Shown in pieces: positions 63,105 to 64,000 of a stretch of 64,000 bases of DNA. Position 1 is the stretch's first letter. The number at the start of each line of letters is the position of its first letter. Location of the stretch: the NCBI RefSeq assembly GCF_003610785.1, contig NZ_RAQQ01000010.1:186001-250000 (forward strand), written 5' to 3'. The translations under genes and the position numbers were made by a program. Below the pieces are notes generated by a model. That model worked only from the letters and a program-made list of their open reading frames with translations. It ran no database searches and was not told the DNA's origin. This stretch comes from Micromonospora globbae. GTDB taxonomy: Bacteria; Actinomycetota; Actinomycetes; Mycobacteriales; Micromonosporaceae.

Positions 63105-64000
63105 CCAACCCGCTGGTCGCCCCCGCCGCGGACCCCTCCCCCAGCGCCTGGGCGGGCGTGTGGATCCTCGAGGACATCGCGCTCATCCACCAGGGCGTGC
63201 GCGACGGCAGCTGGATCGACGGCACGCTCGGCGTGGTCAGCGCGAGCCTCGACGCGCTCGCGTTCGTCTCCGACCCGGTGGGCGCGCTCCTCCAGTACGG
63301 CATCGCCTGGCTCATCGAACACGTCAAGCCGCTCAGCGAAGCCCTCGACTGGCTCGCCGGCGACCCGGCCCAGATCACCGCCCACGCCCAGACCTGGCGC
63401 AACGTGGCCGCGTCGCTGCGCGACACCGCCGGCGACCTGGCACGCGACGTCCGCATCGACCTGACCGAGTGGGGCGGCCTGGCCGGACCCGCCTACCGCG
63501 CCTGGGCGCACGAGCAGCAGCAGGCCATCACCGGGCTGGCCGCGGGCGCCGACACGATGGCCACCATCACCGAGGCGACGGCGGGCCTCGTCGCCGCCGT
63601 CCGGCTCCTCGTCCGCGACGCCATCGCCACGTGCGTGTCCCGCCTCATCGTGTACGCGGCCGAACTCGTCGCCACGGCCGGGCTCGCCACACCGCTGGTC
63701 GCCGAGCAGGTCACCACCCTGGTGGCGTCGTGGGCGGCGCGGATCGCGAAACTGCTCCGCGGACTGATCAACAGCCTCCGGCGGATCATCCCGGCCGCCC
63801 GCCGGCTCGCCGAACTGATCGAGCGCCTCAAGCAGACCCTCGGCCGACGCGGACGCGCGACGGTGGATGAGGACAGCCTCAGTCGGGTTCGGGGCAAAGG
63901 TGCCGGTCCTCGGATGCCGATGAACATGGAGTCGGTATGGACCATCGCCGCCAAGTACGGAATTGACATCTCCGACGTCCCGATCAGCATCAACAACCGG
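63101..64000 (+). CDS. WXG-like polymorphic toxin, C-terminus outside window
   Basis: 300 residues visible from GTG at 63101, still open at base 64000. Residues about 25-185 align with the first protein in the window (DPVGALL, DWLAGD, H-AQTW, LTEWGGLAG, hydrophobic IVYAAELVATAGLATPLVAEQV). Unlike that protein, this one continues past a basic linker (LRRIIPAARRLAEL) into a compositionally different tail, with ESVWTIAAKYGIDISDVPISINN and lower GC3, which looks like the beginning of a toxin domain whose family cannot be judged from what is visible. Export by a type VII system and killing of rivals is known for the class. Confidence 0.8.
   Translation, partial: MTNPLVAPAADPSPSAWAGVWILEDIALIHQGVRDGSWIDGTLGVVSASLDALAFVSDPVGALLQYGIAWLIEHVKPLSEALDWLAGDPAQITAHAQTWRNVAASLRDTAGDLARDVRIDLTEWGGLAGPAYRAWAHEQQQAITGLAAGADTMATITEATAGLVAAVRLLVRDAIATCVSRLIVYAAELVATAGLATPLVAEQVTTLVASWAARIAKLLRGLINSLRRIIPAARRLAELIERLKQTLGRRGRATVDEDSLSRVRGKGAGPRMPMNMESVWTIAAKYGIDISDVPISINNR

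Noticed and set aside
1..64000. Prophage, integrative element or attachment site.
   Set aside because: No integrase, transposase, phage structural gene or tRNA-flanking repeat was seen.

Overview
The window is very GC-rich, with nearly every codon ending in G or C, frequent GTG starts and GGAGG-type ribosome binding sites. Gene content (Xre/DUF397 pairs, LAL-type LuxR and PucR regulators, HxlR, many Tat/Sec exoenzymes, WXG/ESX-type secretion genes) points to a filamentous actinobacterium, most likely a Micromonosporaceae such as Micromonospora. The genus is an inference. No rRNA, tRNA, CRISPR array or transposase was recognised.

Layout. 1-2.1 kb: end of a type VII (WXG-like) secreted protein, a split-off PD-(D/E)XK nuclease-like toxin and a probable immunity protein. 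2.2-4.3 kb: an unknown protein and a divergent NmrA-like/HxlR pair. 4.3-9.6 kb: a tightly coupled sulfur-type operon (ABC importer, AprA-like flavoprotein, two-cluster ferredoxin, redoxin) behind a leaderless cysteine-rich leader peptide. 9.6-11.6 kb: a TetR regulator divergent from a DUF885-like metallohydrolase. 11.7-16.5 kb: the standout locus, a small EACC1-like protein followed by a 1443-residue protein joining a caspase-like protease to four EccC-type FtsK/SpoIIIE ATPase domains.

16.6-45.7 kb is dominated by exported hydrolases and their regulators: two large S8 proteases (one with its C-terminal module split into a coupled gene), an alpha/beta hydrolase, an M64 peptidase, a Tat-exported penicillin-acylase-type Ntn hydrolase and a Tat-exported M20 amidohydrolase. 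The M20 gene lies behind a tandem glycine riboswitch. Between them sit a LAL LuxR, a TrmB/LuxR-like regulator, a DksA/TraR zinc-finger protein, two head-to-head actin-like ATPases, a KhtT-like fragment, a PucR-type regulator, an SDR and a small lipoprotein.

46-64 kb: AI-2E-type permease, PAP2 enzyme, TetR, a probably frameshifted membrane protein, a META-like lipoprotein, a BNR/sialidase-fold protein coupled to a MoaD-like protein, DUF4326, a Cys-rich COG2345/SufR-like regulator divergent from a FolE plus flavin reductase operon, an Xre/DUF397 pair, a HEPN protein, a Nudix hydrolase, DUF488 and NDH-2. The window ends in a second type VII toxin locus (YbaB-like, EspC-like, WXG-like toxin) whose last gene is paralogous to the first gene of the window, so the same toxin family brackets the 64 kb.

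Main candidates for new biology are the caspase-EccC fusion, the glycine riboswitch on an M20 amidohydrolase, the Cys-leader-controlled flavoprotein/transporter operon, and the repeated split-versus-fused arrangement of exported modules.
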